DNA from: Orychophragmus violaceus
Lineage: Eukaryota; Streptophyta; Magnoliopsida; Brassicales; Brassicaceae
Assembly (NCBI GenBank): GCA_030180135.1
Contig: CM058234.1
Coordinates: 30,352,766-30,416,765, forward strand
Direction of reading: 5' to 3'
Length of the DNA: 64,000 nt
This document shows, piece by piece, positions 22,314-34,050 of this stretch. The notes below the pieces were generated by a model. The model was not told where the DNA came from, did not search any database, and saw only the letters and a program-made list of their open reading frames with translations. Position 1 is the first letter of the stretch; every line of letters begins with the position of its first letter. Made by a program: the position numbers and the translations under genes.

Positions 22314-24056
22314 ATCTCCCACTTGTACTGGAATCCTACATTCCCTAATCCTTTTGTCTCAATATCTCGATCTGGCATAAGGCAAGATGCGTGTCATCCT
22401 TATATAGCCAGACCATTTTAATCGGACCAGATTTGATACTGACAATGCAAACGACTTGGGAAAGTCCGTTTGGGAGTGGCCACTCTCTTACCAGCTATCA
22501 AGTCTCCGATTGGCCTAGAAATATTACCTCCGTTAAACGGCAGGGACAAATCCCATCTTGTTCCATCACTATGAACTACACACTTCATAATACACCCAAC
22601 CAAGGTCCTTATAGCTCCCAGTTACGAAACAGCGTTAGACAATGATCAAAGTGCATCAATCCATGTGCAGCCACATGCATGCGAATTCAGGTCTCTTTCA
22701 ATGATCATCAGGTTCAACTAATGACGAGAAATCACTCTCGGATTAGTGACTGATTCATTCATATCTGCGAACTTCAGGCTCTACAGGTGTAGATTCTACA
22801 GAAATCTGTAAATCCATCCGCTGCTCTCCCTCAACAGGTTGAGCATCCTCCTGTATTTCTCGAATTTCTTCGAGTTACACTTTTACTCCCACTGTTCTTC
22901 TTGGAAAGTAACTTCCCTTCTTAGAAAACAGAATGGACGTAAAAGTAACAAGCCTTGGTTTCCCTAGGACAACCAGCGAAGTAGTACTACTACAAATACT
23001 CAGTAAAGACGAATTTGGATCGATTCCAGTCCACATTTATGTGGTGTCTTTCAACTGATATTGGTGGAACTATATCAGCGTAAACTTAGATATTTCTAGA
23101 GCGTTATTCTTAAAGAATATCATGGATGAATATTCGTGTGACTCATCTTTAATCATTTCTAATAAGATCTGATTCTTTCTCACAGAAACACCTCCAGGTT
23201 TTCAAGAGAAATGAGATGTGAAACGACTTCACACTCATTCAGATGATCACACCATCAATGACTTAAGTATTCTCACTCTTGATCTAATCCAGAGTCTCAA
23301 TACTTCTGTCACTTTGATTCTATACCTCATTCTGGAACTCTTTCGACCATGTCAAAGAATTCCGACTTGTGTCTCATCAAATGAACACAGTCATACTCAC
23401 TGAAGTAATCAGTAGAGACAATGAAGTACAGGTAATTTTCTCTGGCATTACTGCTCATCGGACCACATACATGAGTATGTTCAATCTCCAATAAGCCTTT
23501 GGGCCTTTCTCTAGCTCGGCTAAGATGGGCCCTTTGTCTTTTGGTCCAGTAAGCAGAATTCAAGTCTCATAAGATATCCATTCAAATGAGCCCAAAAGTC
23601 CATAACTATGGGGTTTCTGAATCCGACTTACTCTATTTGACCAAAACATTTATGCCAAGAAAAATCAGGTTTAATTCGTCAGATTTAAACCAATTCGGTA
23701 TTCATGTTACATTTAGGCACTCTTTGGTTTAAGATATAAAACCCATTCCTTGAATAGGGTGCTACAATTAATATTTCATTAAGATCAAAAGAACAAAATT
23801 GTCTTTATCAAAATGAAAACATTCAAATTCTTAAAAGAAAATGAAAAACAACTCTGCTTAAAGCAGGTACATTGTAGCAATTACTTAATACAAAACCAAG
23901 CCTCAAAGGGATCTATAAGTGAAAACCCTACGGCTGAAGCAGCATCCCAAGCTCCTTCCAGACACGCAGTTCCACTTGCCCTTCCTTCAACGTTCTACTG
24001 TTGCTCAGGCTCTGCATATTATAACAAATATCAGTGCCACAACCAGTATTCAATAC
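22314..24056 (-). pseudogene. copia-2 pol relic: integrase/protease remnants, RT deleted
   Basis: 22314-22740 matches the 3' untranslated region of copia-3. It then jumps, near 22740-22800, to text matching the integrase C-terminal/hinge region of copia-3 (around 43345-43720). Integrase-like pieces include HTHVCGPMSSNARENYLYFI and FSEYDCVHLMRHKSEFFD (23563-23327). All are frame-broken. The whole reverse transcriptase and RNase H segment is absent, so this copy cannot reverse transcribe itself. Confidence 0.8.
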
Positions 24057-24935
24057 CTATAAGGTATAACTTGAAGTAATAACATGAATACCTGAGGAAG
24101 TAGTCTCATACATCGACTTTAACTCCTCATAATCTTCAATGAATTTAATGCAATCTCTTTTCCAATGCCCAGTCTCTTTACAGTAGCAGCACTTACCAAC
24201 GTAAGAGGTATCTGACTCGGGCTCAGAAGACACACGCTTGCCATGATTCAAAATCCGGACAACTTTGTCTTCACCCTTGTCAGCATTAGGTTTAGTAAAC
24301 CTACCCTTCTCGTTCATGAGATTGTACAGGGTACTCTTCACGTTTGGCTCAACTGTCTTGAGCATATCATGCAGTTCAGTCAACGTCTTCGTTAAGCCTT
24401 TCTTGATATAGTTCCTTACGAACTTATCATAGCTTGACGGCAGTGACTGCAGAATGATCTCAGTTGCCAATTCCTGGCTAACTGGATAATCCAGTTTCCT
24501 CAGGTTATCAATGTAACCCATCATTTTACTGACATGAGGACTTACTGGATGATCATTTGGTAGCTTGCAGCTAGTGAGAGATTTAACCAACTGGTATCTC
24601 TCCACTCTTACCTGCTCCTGAAATTTCAATTTCAGGCTGCTGATCATCTCTATTGGCGACTCCATGTTCTCATATTGCTTCAGCAAATCTGAGTCCATGG
24701 TAGCCAATATCAGACCACGCACATCTACCGCATCATTATAATGCTTATTCCAAGCATCATATACTGCATGAGAGGCATTGGACCCGATCCTCTCGGGGAG
24801 AGCTCTCTCAAGGACATAGTCCTTTCTCTCCTGCCTGAGGATTAGCCTCAGGTTCCGCGACCAAGTCAAGAAATTTGATCCGTTCAGTTTGTCCATCCGG
24901 ATCGAGAAAGTGTTTTGATTGTTTGTGCTATTCAT
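24057..24935 (-). CDS. copia-2 Gag, intact open frame
   Basis: A 292-codon frame beginning MNSTNNQNTFSIRMDKLNGS at 24935. It has the Gag/UBN2-type capsid region (LNGSNFLTWSRNLRLILRQE; ELATEIILQSLPSSYDKFV) and a CCHC knuckle CCYCKETGHWKRDC near residue 250. In this family Gag forms the virus-like particle and the knuckle binds RNA. The frame has no stops or shifts until after the knuckle, unlike the ruined pol downstream. The last residues run into decayed sequence, so the natural end may differ. Intact Gag beside deleted pol suggests it was mobilised by enzymes from a related element. Confidence 0.88.
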   Translation of the reverse strand: MNSTNNQNTFSIRMDKLNGSNFLTWSRNLRLILRQERKDYVLERALPERIGSNASHAVYDAWNKHYNDAVDVRGLILATMDSDLLKQYENMESPIEMISSLKLKFQEQVRVERYQLVKSLTSCKLPNDHPVSPHVSKMMGYIDNLRKLDYPVSQELATEIILQSLPSSYDKFVRNYIKKGLTKTLTELHDMLKTVEPNVKSTLYNLMNEKGRFTKPNADKGEDKVVRILNHGKRVSSEPESDTSYVGKCCYCKETGHWKRDCIKFIEDYEELKSMYETTSSGIHVITSSYTL

Positions 24936-26718
24936 AACTGAAATTTAGAGATAAATAGAGTTTTAGTTATTTAGTTCATAAAAGAGTAATCTTAATAACT
25001 TATAAGAAAACTCGCATTGCATTCAAATTTTCTTTGTTTAACCTCATAAGAATGCAATGATTCCGAGACCCATGTTCAGCTAAATCCAAAGTGGGCCACT
25101 GGCCGTCACCCGGAATTAGCTTTACTTGGTAAGCATACACACAGCTAGTTATATCCATATAACTCTCGGTTGTGGATTGGATTGGGCCCAAGGCCCAATT
25201 CACCAGATGTCTCAAGGCCCGGGACTCCCGATGGCCCAGTCAAGGAAACCAATCTCTTACAGCCAAATAATCACTAAAGTCTGGGACTCCCAATGAAATT
25301 AGTGACTATATACTACTTTACTTACGCGAAAACAGACACCTCACACTGTAAGCCATATCTGTAATCGAATAAGCGTTAAGTAGCTGACAAGATTGGAAAG
25401 ACATCCAAGCTTGATATTGTTTTTGAGGATTTTCAGTTTTATTTCCAAAAATAGAAGATTACTATTTTTGGAAACTTACTTATTTTAGAAACTTTCTAAA
25501 TTTAGTAACATACTAAAAATAGAAATTTCTAATTTAATATTTTATTAATATTTTCGGGTTGGGTCACAAATTATAGGCCCAATTCTTGGCCCAAGACCAT
25601 AGAATTCCAGTTGGCCCAATAATTTGACATAACCGATTCGGTTTATTAATTCTGGTCCAAGACCAAATTAACTATCAAAACCATCGGTTATTTACTAAAC
25701 CAGACCAGCTCTAAATTATTTGGTCCAACCAAATCAAACTTAGACCAGCCTTCGGTTTAGGTTAAATTCAATATTGAATTTCAATCCGGTTTAACCAGAA
25801 ATTAAATAATACCATGTATTAAATAATTTCCAGCAAACCGCGATTTGGGTTAACCGTTTGAACCACCAATTAAATTGGATCGGTTCAGTTAAATCCAAAA
25901 CCGGGAAGAAACACCTAGTGTTTTAGCCAATTTGATTTAACTTGCGGTTTAAGGCTTTAAACACACGATTAACCGCCAATTAAATGGACCGGTTAATCGG
26001 TGCGGTTTGGGCAACGAAACGCGAAGCTCGGTTTAACCGATTGACTATTCGCGGGACGTAAAATTTTAACGGGCCAAACAATCGGATCCATGATCCAGCT
26101 CGGCCCATTAACGCATGATCCGTTACACGTACACGGCATCACGCATGATCGTCCCTTGCCTCACGATCAATTGATCGATCTCGGCCATCACGATCACGCG
26201 GCCGCACACGATCGGCTTGTCATTCGGCCATCATCAGATCGATCACAGAGTATACACTCGATCGATCCAAAATAACTATCGATCCATCGGTCGCTTTAAT
26301 TGGATGCGATCGAACATGGCATCGATGTTACACGATTAATTAGCCGAGACCATAAACGCATTATGTGATCGATCGATTACGTTATGCCCTAAGCCTATTC
26401 AAGACCACTACCCGGTACACGCGATCCTTCTGCACACGCGAATCATGATTAACACACGGCTTAAAAGCCGATTGATTCACGTGACATCAAGCCGAGATCA
26501 CGGCTGCATGTCATTACTCGGCCGAGATTAAAATGCATGCAATTAGGGTTAGATCACAAGCGGATCATCTTTTTCTTCCTTCAATAATGATCCGAGATCA
26601 TTAGCAATTAGGGTTTAAAAACTTTAATCAATTTTACATCTTAAATCGATTCAAAACCCTTTAATTATTCATATGATCCATATTACATGCAACCTAATGA
26701 ACCTGGCTCTGATACCAC
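24936..26718 (-). other. copia-2 5' leader, GATC-rich, with primer site
   Basis: No gene in about 1.8 kb. The PBS complement CTCTGATACCAC lies at 26707-26718. About 26100-26310 is dense in GATC and CGATCG words (more than a dozen GATC in 210 bp), but not in the strict 21-bp pairs of copia-1 and copia-3. 25600-26050 is rich in CGGTT/AACCG words. Confidence 0.75.
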
Positions 26719-27398
26719 TGTAGGATTAGAGGTGTTTTCAAGGTTTAATTCACATTACAACCTAACACATAATCACAATTAAGGATCTAGGTTCTAGTAA
26801 CTGAATCATAAACACAAACCTGATCTTACCTTTGCAGCGGAATGGTTGATGACAAGATCAGATTAGAACAGACGTTTACCTGTTCCTCCTTGGTATCCAC
26901 ACGCTTACAAGCACGGATAGGCTGCTAGACCGTCATGGAATTCGACCAGAGAGAGAGAGATGATCAAGAGAGAGAGCCAGGCGGCCACAAACTCTCTCAA
27001 ATCGCCAAAATGAATTAGGTTACCAAAACCTAATATTGCAATCTATTAATTGCACTAATGGGCCCATTAGTTTAATTAATTAAACTAATGGTCCATTAGA
27101 CTTTTGGGCCCAAGACAACAAATCAGACAAAAGCCCATTTGTTGTCTGCCCATCTCTCTGTGCAAATACAGTAAATGCCTTAGCATCTTACGGTATTAAT
27201 TCCATCTTAACTTTCCCGTTAGCTATGGTGTGTGACCCTTTGGGATCATACAATACCGGTAATAAGTCCTAAACTTATAGATCAGGAGCGGACTCTAGCA
27301 AGCCATCATGATCACCCAGTATTTATGACTTATGTCTGATCTCGACAATCATCATACTTTCTAGAGATAGTACAGTAGATTTCAGGACATTCCCAACA
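26719..27398 (-). repeat. 5' LTR of copia-2
   Basis: 680-bp copy of 21636-22313. On the plus strand it begins TGTAGGATTAGAGG and ends ACATTCCCAACA, then target duplication CTAGA at 27399-27403. Confidence 0.94.
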
Positions 27399-27403
27399 CT
27401 AGA

Positions 27404-28065
27404 CGCATTGCATTTAGGACATTCGTCGAGCTTCTTGAACTTTTTTCTGAAAAGGCAGCAGTCATTGACGCACGCATGAATCTTTTGATAGCCCATATCA
27501 AAAGACCTCAGAAACTTCTTCACATCGTAAAATGAAGTATGCAACACGTTGTCCTCTGGTAACATCTTCAGCAATGTCTCTAGTAGATCATTGAAACTCT
27601 TGTCAGACCAGCCATTCTGAGTCTTCAGCCTGAATAATGACACAATAGCTGAAAGCTTACTGTGGTTTGCACAACTTGGATATAAAGGAGTTTCTGCATC
27701 TGCTAGTTTGGCCAAGAACTCATCCTCTTCTTTATCCTCTCCCTATGCCATATCACACAAGTCACCAGAAGTAGCTAACTCCTCGTCTAAACACCTACAG
27801 CTCTGTATAACCCAAAAATTTCTTCATTCCGCTGATTCACTTTGACTTCACCATCACCCTCTGAGTTAACTTCTCCATGATGGTACCAATCCTTACACAG
27901 TTTGTATACTTCATCCATTCCCCTAGTAACTAGATGACCAACAACATCACTGCCTCTGTGTCGATCCACATTTCGACAGTCTATGCAGGGGCATATCATC
28001 AGCCCGAACAAACTTCCAAGCACCAAGCTCGTAATCAGGATCAAGTCTTCATTTGAAGACAACAA
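27404..28065 (-). pseudogene. TNP2-type transposase of CACTA-1, N-terminal part
   Basis: Exon-like segments upstream of the copia-2 insertion: ICPCIDCRNVDRHRGSDVVG and GMDEVYKLCKDWYHHGE (28065-27787), resembling the transposase-associated N-terminal domain; then LFRLKTQNGWSDKSFNDLLE, MLPEDNVLHTSFYDVKKFLR and KIHACVNDCCLFRKKF (27715-27404). The reading breaks at KCNASS where the copia-2 target duplication lies, and homologous text continues at 21630. Confidence 0.85.
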
Positions 28066-29454
28066 AAAAATTTAAACAAACTAATCCCCAACATTTACCT
28101 AAGCTATATTAGTAAATTCCATACCTGGAAAGATGGACCCATGCCTTTTCCAACATTATATGATCTAACTTTACTTAAAACCTTTATACAACAGCACAAA
28201 CAACATTATACATGAAGCAATGAGTTTAAAAATAACAACAAATCACTCAATTCCAAAGACTTAATCAGCTTTTCATTTCATTTAACGTTGCCAAAGTATA
28301 CTATTTAAAACACAGAAATGAATCAAGCCACATTGAAACAACGAAAAAAAAATCTACATTATAAGTCTTAATAATACAATTTCACAGAAGAACTAGAGAT
28401 AATGCACGATATCAAACAAAGCAGAAACAACAACATTAAACCAAAGTAAAACACATAGATAAACAAGCACATAAATGATAGGAAGTATGGTACAAACCTG
28501 TGTCATGATAAGAGCGAAAGATAAGCCTCAGATTCCCATTAGTTCACTCACCAACACTTGCAAAAGAAATTGACACAGTGAGTATAAGGATATGAAATAA
28601 AATGCGAAGCCATGAAATCAGAATATCTAGTATTGAAGTGTTCAACAAAACAAAACAAACCAAACTGAACATATTCATTTGAAGAAAGAATCCACAAAAA
28701 TCAGAACATAGTAACCAATAATCCACGAATAATAAGAACAGATTAACAAACGAAGCTTGAATTCACTGATATCTAAACCAGACATGTTCATTTCTTTCAT
28801 ATATAAGCTAGAGCAGTGTGACATGCATGTAAAATCTAAGAGTACAAATCGAAGCTGTAATCAAGGAAAAATGTTGTCAAGGAGAAATGCAAGTAAAGAA
28901 CAAGAGAACATAGTTAGCATACACAAGAGAACATAGTTAGCATTCCTTACAGCGACATCCTAAAATCGAAGCTTATAAACATCCGAATAAGTAGAAATGT
29001 TGTCAAGAAGAACAAACCCTCGATTTACAGAAATGATTGCAGAGAAAAAGCGAATGAGCAAGAGAAATCAAATAAGAAACTTGCCTTCGGCTTGAGCTCA
29101 GTGTCAATACAATGATTGTGAAATTAGGGCCGAATGGATTTAGGGTTCTTAGAGGAAAACTGATTTCGGTAGCTTATGGGTTTTGGGAATGAAAATTAGT
29201 GAACTAATTTTGGTCTGGGATGATTGATGGAGAAGAGGGAAAATGAAATTGGAGAGGGAAAATGAAGCAAAAGGGGGAAAATGAGATGGGATAATTTAGG
29301 ACCAAAATTTCGCTAAGTGTTTGGCGGTTCACCCAAATTTTTGTTCGCGCTTATGGAAACTCTATTATAGCATTAATCCAATGCTATCTTATAGTTAGGA
29401 ATTTTCAGAAACATCAACGACAGCATGTCAGTAAACTGTGCTATGCTTATATGC
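28066..29454 (-). other. 5' non-coding region of CACTA-1
   Basis: About 1.4 kb of AT-rich DNA between the terminus and the transposase, presumably promoter, leader and introns. No recognisable protein. A purine-rich stretch of GAAAATGA-type words lies at 29210-29300. Confidence 0.6.
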
Positions 29455-29481
29455 TATGAATGAGACATTTTTTTTGTAGTG
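29455..29481 (-). repeat. Right terminal inverted repeat of CACTA-1
   Basis: The complement reads CACTACAAAAAAAATGTCTC, starting with the diagnostic CACTA. Subterminal ATAGCATATAAGCATAGCAC follows inward. Confidence 0.8.
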
Positions 29482-30299
29482 GTTATACTTGATAAACTAA
29501 GCGTGTTAATGATTGAGTACTAGTTATTGAGATTCATTATTGCAGAATAACACCAGGACTCCATGTGATGGAGATACTGATGACATATCCATAGAAAGGC
29601 AGCTTGATTCTTTCTTGAATCAGTGTGAATTAGCAGATGGGCATGATTTTGTAACTGCTGAAAAAATAATCTGTGGTAGTTTATATGTAAATTTTAATTG
29701 TGTGTAGTTCGACATATTCATAAGACCTACTTATTATGTGTTCCGGACCTACTTTTTCGTGTACATCATAAGTTAGGTATTGAGTACTAATTTTTGAGAT
29801 TCATTATTGCCAGAGTAACACAGGGACTCGTTGTGAGGGAAAGACTGACGACCTATCAATAGATAGCCAGCTGGATACATCCTTGAATCAATGTAAAGTG
29901 GTAGATGGAAAGGAGAATGTGACGGCAGAGAAACAATCCATTGTAATTTAAATGTCAATTTTAATCGTGTGTAGTTCGACAGATTCGTAAGACCTACTTA
30001 TTATGTGTTCCAAACCTACTTATGGTGTACATGATAAGCTAAGTATTGAGTACTTATTATTCAGTTTTTTATGGCCAGAGTAACCCTGGAACTCCATGTG
30101 AAGGGAATACTGATGACCTATCCATAGAAAACCAGCTGGATACTTCCTTGAATCAGTGTAAAGTGGTAGGTTGAAAAGAGTCTGTGACGGCATGGAAACA
30201 ATCAATGGTAATTAATTATAGGTTTTAAATGAGTGTGATTCAACACATACATAAGAATATCTTGTTAATATGTGGGTTCTTATTATGTGTGCAACGCAG
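29482..30299 (+). repeat. Three tandem ~265-bp units, each with one exon
   Basis: Exon starts after AG acceptors at about 29546, 29814 and 30078 (periods 268 and 264). Each unit also carries matching intron text (for example TTCGACATATTCATAAGACC). The encoded repeats read alike: TPCDGDTDDISIERQLDSFL, TRCEGKTDDLSIDSQLDTSL and TPCEGNTDDLSIENQLDTSL, each followed by NQC. The first unit is clipped by CACTA-1. Confidence 0.9.
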
Positions 30300-31557
30300 C
30301 TGAATGTGAAGTTGCGGAAAAGACGAAGGAGTGTAACGAGAAGAGCAGTGTTGAGAAGTCAGATGATCTTGTCAACAACACCGTCAAAGCTTCAACGATA
30401 GGTCAACGAAATAAAAAGCATGTCTCTATGAAAGAAATGGCTGTAAGCACTGAAGTAAAGGTGGATCTGAGTGATTCTTCTCCACCACCAAAGCCTGTTA
30501 AAACTAGTCCGACGAGTGAAGAGGTAGAGCTTGCTTGAACATTTTCGGGGTTAAGAGATAGCGAAGATATGTTTATTGGCCATAATAACGCCTGGCAGGA
30601 AACACTTAAGCTATGCCCTACGATGTAAGAGCGCAATGTACTAGATAAATCGTATATAGCTTTCAGCTGCTCTAATTGTGGTATAAATGTGCATGGAATA
30701 CGTGCTAAAGAATTTTATATATGGGGAGGTGGAGATAAGTAACAAATTCTTGCTTGACATTTAAGAGCCTAGGAAATGTATAAACACAACGGTTATAATC
30801 AACTAAATTTATTGTATATTTTGAGATATGATGTTAACTTATAGAATATCTGGGTACTAATCATATGCAGGTACTTGGAGAGTTCATATACATAAAACAT
30901 GCTACATACTACGCTGAGGAGAAGGTAGTCTTCCTGTCACCTTGGTTCTCAAACCATTTGCAAGGCAAATATATGAGCTTCTCCTCGTCCAAGGATAAGC
31001 GAGGGTATCATTGGGGTGATCACATCACGGATTTCGTTTATGGGGACTGGGCTCACAGCCATATTAAGGCGAAGTGATTTGAATATGTGGGAACATTATA
31101 CGTTCCGATGAATTGGGGAGAGGATCACTGGGTTGGAGTTGTTATTAACATCGACTTGGGTTCTGTTGAAGTACTAGATCCGTTACCAAGCCACACTCGT
31201 TACGATCAATCTTCTCAATACAATACCCCAATTTTACACATGGTGCCATACATTGTGGATACCTCTTTCAACCTGGACCATGAGACAAAGTGTATGAAAG
31301 CAAAAGAGTCAAGCAAGGTAGTGAAACAGGAGCTGAACGACAATGTAAAGTCTTATTCATGGAATCTCTTGAAGACTTTGTACAAGAATGATAGAGCAGG
31401 AGATTGTGGACTTGTTACAATGAAGTTTCTTGAGCTTCATGCCTTAGCTCAAGCAGATGGATTGGAGACGATGACAAATGAGTTCGTGGACCAGTTTAAG
31501 CAAGAGTATGCGATGGACATTTATAAGAACTGGGTTGTCCCAGAAAGTCTCAAATAA
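29546..31557 (+). pseudogene. Ulp1-like cysteine protease (C48) gene, 5' truncated
   Basis: Three repeated exons, then a Lys/Glu/Ser-rich exon from about 30300 (SPPPKPVKTSPTSEEVE), then an exon from 30871 with the peptidase domain: FIYIKHATYYAEEKVVFLSP, VPMNWGEDHWVGVVINIDLG (catalytic His in DHW), EVLDPLPSHT (Asp) and NDRAGDCGLVTMKFLELHA (Cys). The end at 31557 is a natural stop after VVPESLK. An in-frame TGA at 31075-31077 (KAK*FEYV, perhaps from CGA) breaks the domain. Ulp1 proteases remove SUMO; transposon-borne copies are known in Arabidopsis Mutator-like elements, with unclear function. The N-terminus is missing where CACTA-1 is inserted. Confidence 0.85.
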
Positions 31558-34050
31558 ACTTTTTAACAATTCAGTATGGATTGCATGTTTAACTCTGAGA
31601 TTTAAAAACCGTTTGAGTAGCACATTATATGAGTAGCACGTTATATGCTGAATCTATTTACAAATATTGGTGTATATCTATTAAATGGTGGATATATAGT
31701 CTGTCTAAAATCAGGTTATGGATAAATACCTAAAATCCACGCATCATACATAGATCTGTTGTGCTACATTGGAAAATTATAATGAGTAAGTAAGAGATGT
31801 CCAAGGGCTTAAAATGTTATAATAACTGATTGATATGTAGGATCTGTCTAGTTAGAAGATTGGTGGATAGTTGTATTAGCATGTCCATACATAAACGATG
31901 TTCTAGAGAGCACAAATTTAGAATAATCCCTATAAAGTATGTCGTTCAATTATCAAGGCATAATGCAATTGTTTCCACAAAAATCTGATAATATTTGTAC
32001 AAAGGCATAAATGTAATAACAAGAGATGGTTATATAGGATCTGATTAGTTATAAGAAGTGTACATTTAGGTGTATAGTAGGAGCATATAATCCATCCAAA
32101 CAGACATAAGAGCAAAAATTGGAATTGTCGCTATAGAGTATTAGTAAAACAACAATTAAAAAACTAATTCAGAATACCCCTACAAGGGTCTATTAGATAG
32201 ACATTAAAGTGATGTGAGGCGATATTCACTATTTCTTAGCAACTTGTTTGTGACACATAAAAAGCTTCCTTAGATACTAATGATTATATCCAAGAACAAT
32301 TCAATCAAATGAGATATGGTGATGCAAGCTATAAATATGTTTGTTTTCATGAATAAATTAGATAAGCTAGATACCCAATAAGTATAAGAAGATAACTAAT
32401 TGCAAATGACTCGTTATGTTGTGATGTATTGTTACATGGGTGGTTACATGGGCGAGTGTAAGGTAGATTTGATACAAGTACAACTTAGCTATATGTTTTT
32501 TTAGTTAAAGAATTTGCTTGTACTCTAATACTCTAATTGATTATTTGACGAGTAGGTATAAAGTTGTCTAAAGCATTGCAACACCTAACAAAAACAATTT
32601 GAAAATCAATTGAGCAGGTGGTAAAATAAATTAATATTAATTAATTAAAAAACTATTAGTCAACTTTAAGCATGCAAGAAATGGATAGGAACATACGCTA
32701 CCTTCCTGTGAAGAGTGGACAAGAATTAATTTATAACTGTCTATATGAATTAGTTGTTAAGGTGCATCGTGTCTGTGTCGATCTATTTATGTAGTATTTA
32801 TAAGGGTTTAATAGCTATCCATATATGCACATAAATATGGATACAATAGTTGTTAGAGGAAGAGTTTAATCGGATGTATAACTATCTGTTGTATCATGTT
32901 TTAATATAAAAAACGATGAGTTCATGTGAATAATGATGGGTTTGGGAATTATAGATGTATGATTAGCCTGCTAATAGGTACATGATTTGAGGTTCGTATG
33001 TACACACATTGATCCTTGCGTGATGTAAGTTTTTTAAATGTAATTTTTTGTTTAGTATAATGGATATATATTATAAATAATTTTATAGTTTTATCTGTGC
33101 ATGTATTAGTACATGTGGCAGTCCATCGATGAGTGATATGAGATAATGTTGACTATTTTACGGCACATTATCTCTGAGAATGTGATGCATCAAGAAATGA
33201 ATCAAGTACTAATTATTCCATCAATCGAAAAAATTGTGTGAACACCTTTCCAAAAAATACAGAACTAGTTAGTGTTTAGGAATTAATTAATAAATAGGAT
33301 AATACTGGATAGGTAGTTTCTATGTAGTGTAGCTAGAAAGAAGTATGAATCTGTAGAAGTCTTGGTATGTTTATATGTAGATGATATGCTCATAAGAGTG
33401 GATAGATAATATATGTTTAATAAGAGTGAATAGATAGTATATACTTAAACTTTGGTAAATAATAGTTAATGACAGTGGATACAAAATTAACATCGTGTTT
33501 GTCTAATTGGATACAAATTGTATCCATTTTCAACAATTTTGTGGTGGATTCCTACTAAAAATAAAGGGATAGCCAAATCAAGATTAAAAGTCAAGGTCAT
33601 GTCTGATGGATAGTTTATTACACTGACGCGTGTGGAAGGAGTTGAATCATAAAGGTCGCCCCCCCCCCCCAAAGGTAATTATGTGTTTGAATAAAGATAA
33701 TGTTTATATGTTATCGTGCATAATGATGGCATGTGAACTCTAAACAAAGATTTGACGGCTAAAGAATTGTGGTTTTGATATTTGTGATAAATAAGTTTTC
33801 AATATTAAATTAATTTTTTTTAATATGGTAGGATTAATAGATATTATAGGAAAATTGACAACAATAACAAATCATGGATAGCAGAAAAGTCGACATTGAT
33901 GGATACCGATCACAAGTAATAGTTTGATAAGAAATAAAATAGAAACAGTATTCTTTATATAATTAAAGATAATTAGGAAAATAATAATTAAAATATCTAG
34001 AGTTCAACTTTAGGCGCCCTACCGTTGTCCCAACTTCTTGCGTTTTTAAC
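31558..34050. other. AT-rich non-coding tract
   Basis: No gene recognised in about 2.5 kb. Frequent GGATA/TATCC words and a run of 12 C at 33659-33670. Confidence 0.6.

Larger units (their letters stand above)
21636..27398 (-). mobile_element. copia-2: young, pol-deleted Ty1/copia element
   Basis: 5763 bp, minus strand. LTRs at 21636-22313 (678 bp) and 26719-27398 (680 bp), TG...CA ends, flanked by target duplication CTAGA (21631-21635 and 27399-27403). LTR differences seen: three substitutions and one 2-bp GA indel in a short microsatellite. The primer site complement CTCTGATACCAC abuts the right LTR, making that the 5' LTR. It sits inside the CACTA-1 transposase exon encoding KKLDECPKCNASS. 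The interior keeps gag and degenerate integrase sequence but no reverse transcriptase or RNase H. Confidence 0.95.
17166..29481 (-). mobile_element. CACTA-1: decayed En/Spm-type transposon split by copia-2
   Basis: Right border: plus strand TTTTTGTAGTG ending at 29481, the complement of a CACTAC terminus. Subterminal ATAGCA/TGCTAT repeats follow inward. The gene order on the minus strand is the CACTA norm: a TNP2-type transposase (28065 to 18694), then a TNP1-like gene (18517 to about 17220). The left terminus is missing; sequence passes into the gypsy remnant near 17165. Copia-2 is inserted within the transposase. The right end lies in intron-like DNA of the Ulp1-like gene. Confidence 0.8.

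Noticed and set aside
33659..33670. Run of 12 C, considered as a regulatory or quadruplex element.
   Set aside because: A single homopolymer run without further G/C tracts; may be a slippage product.
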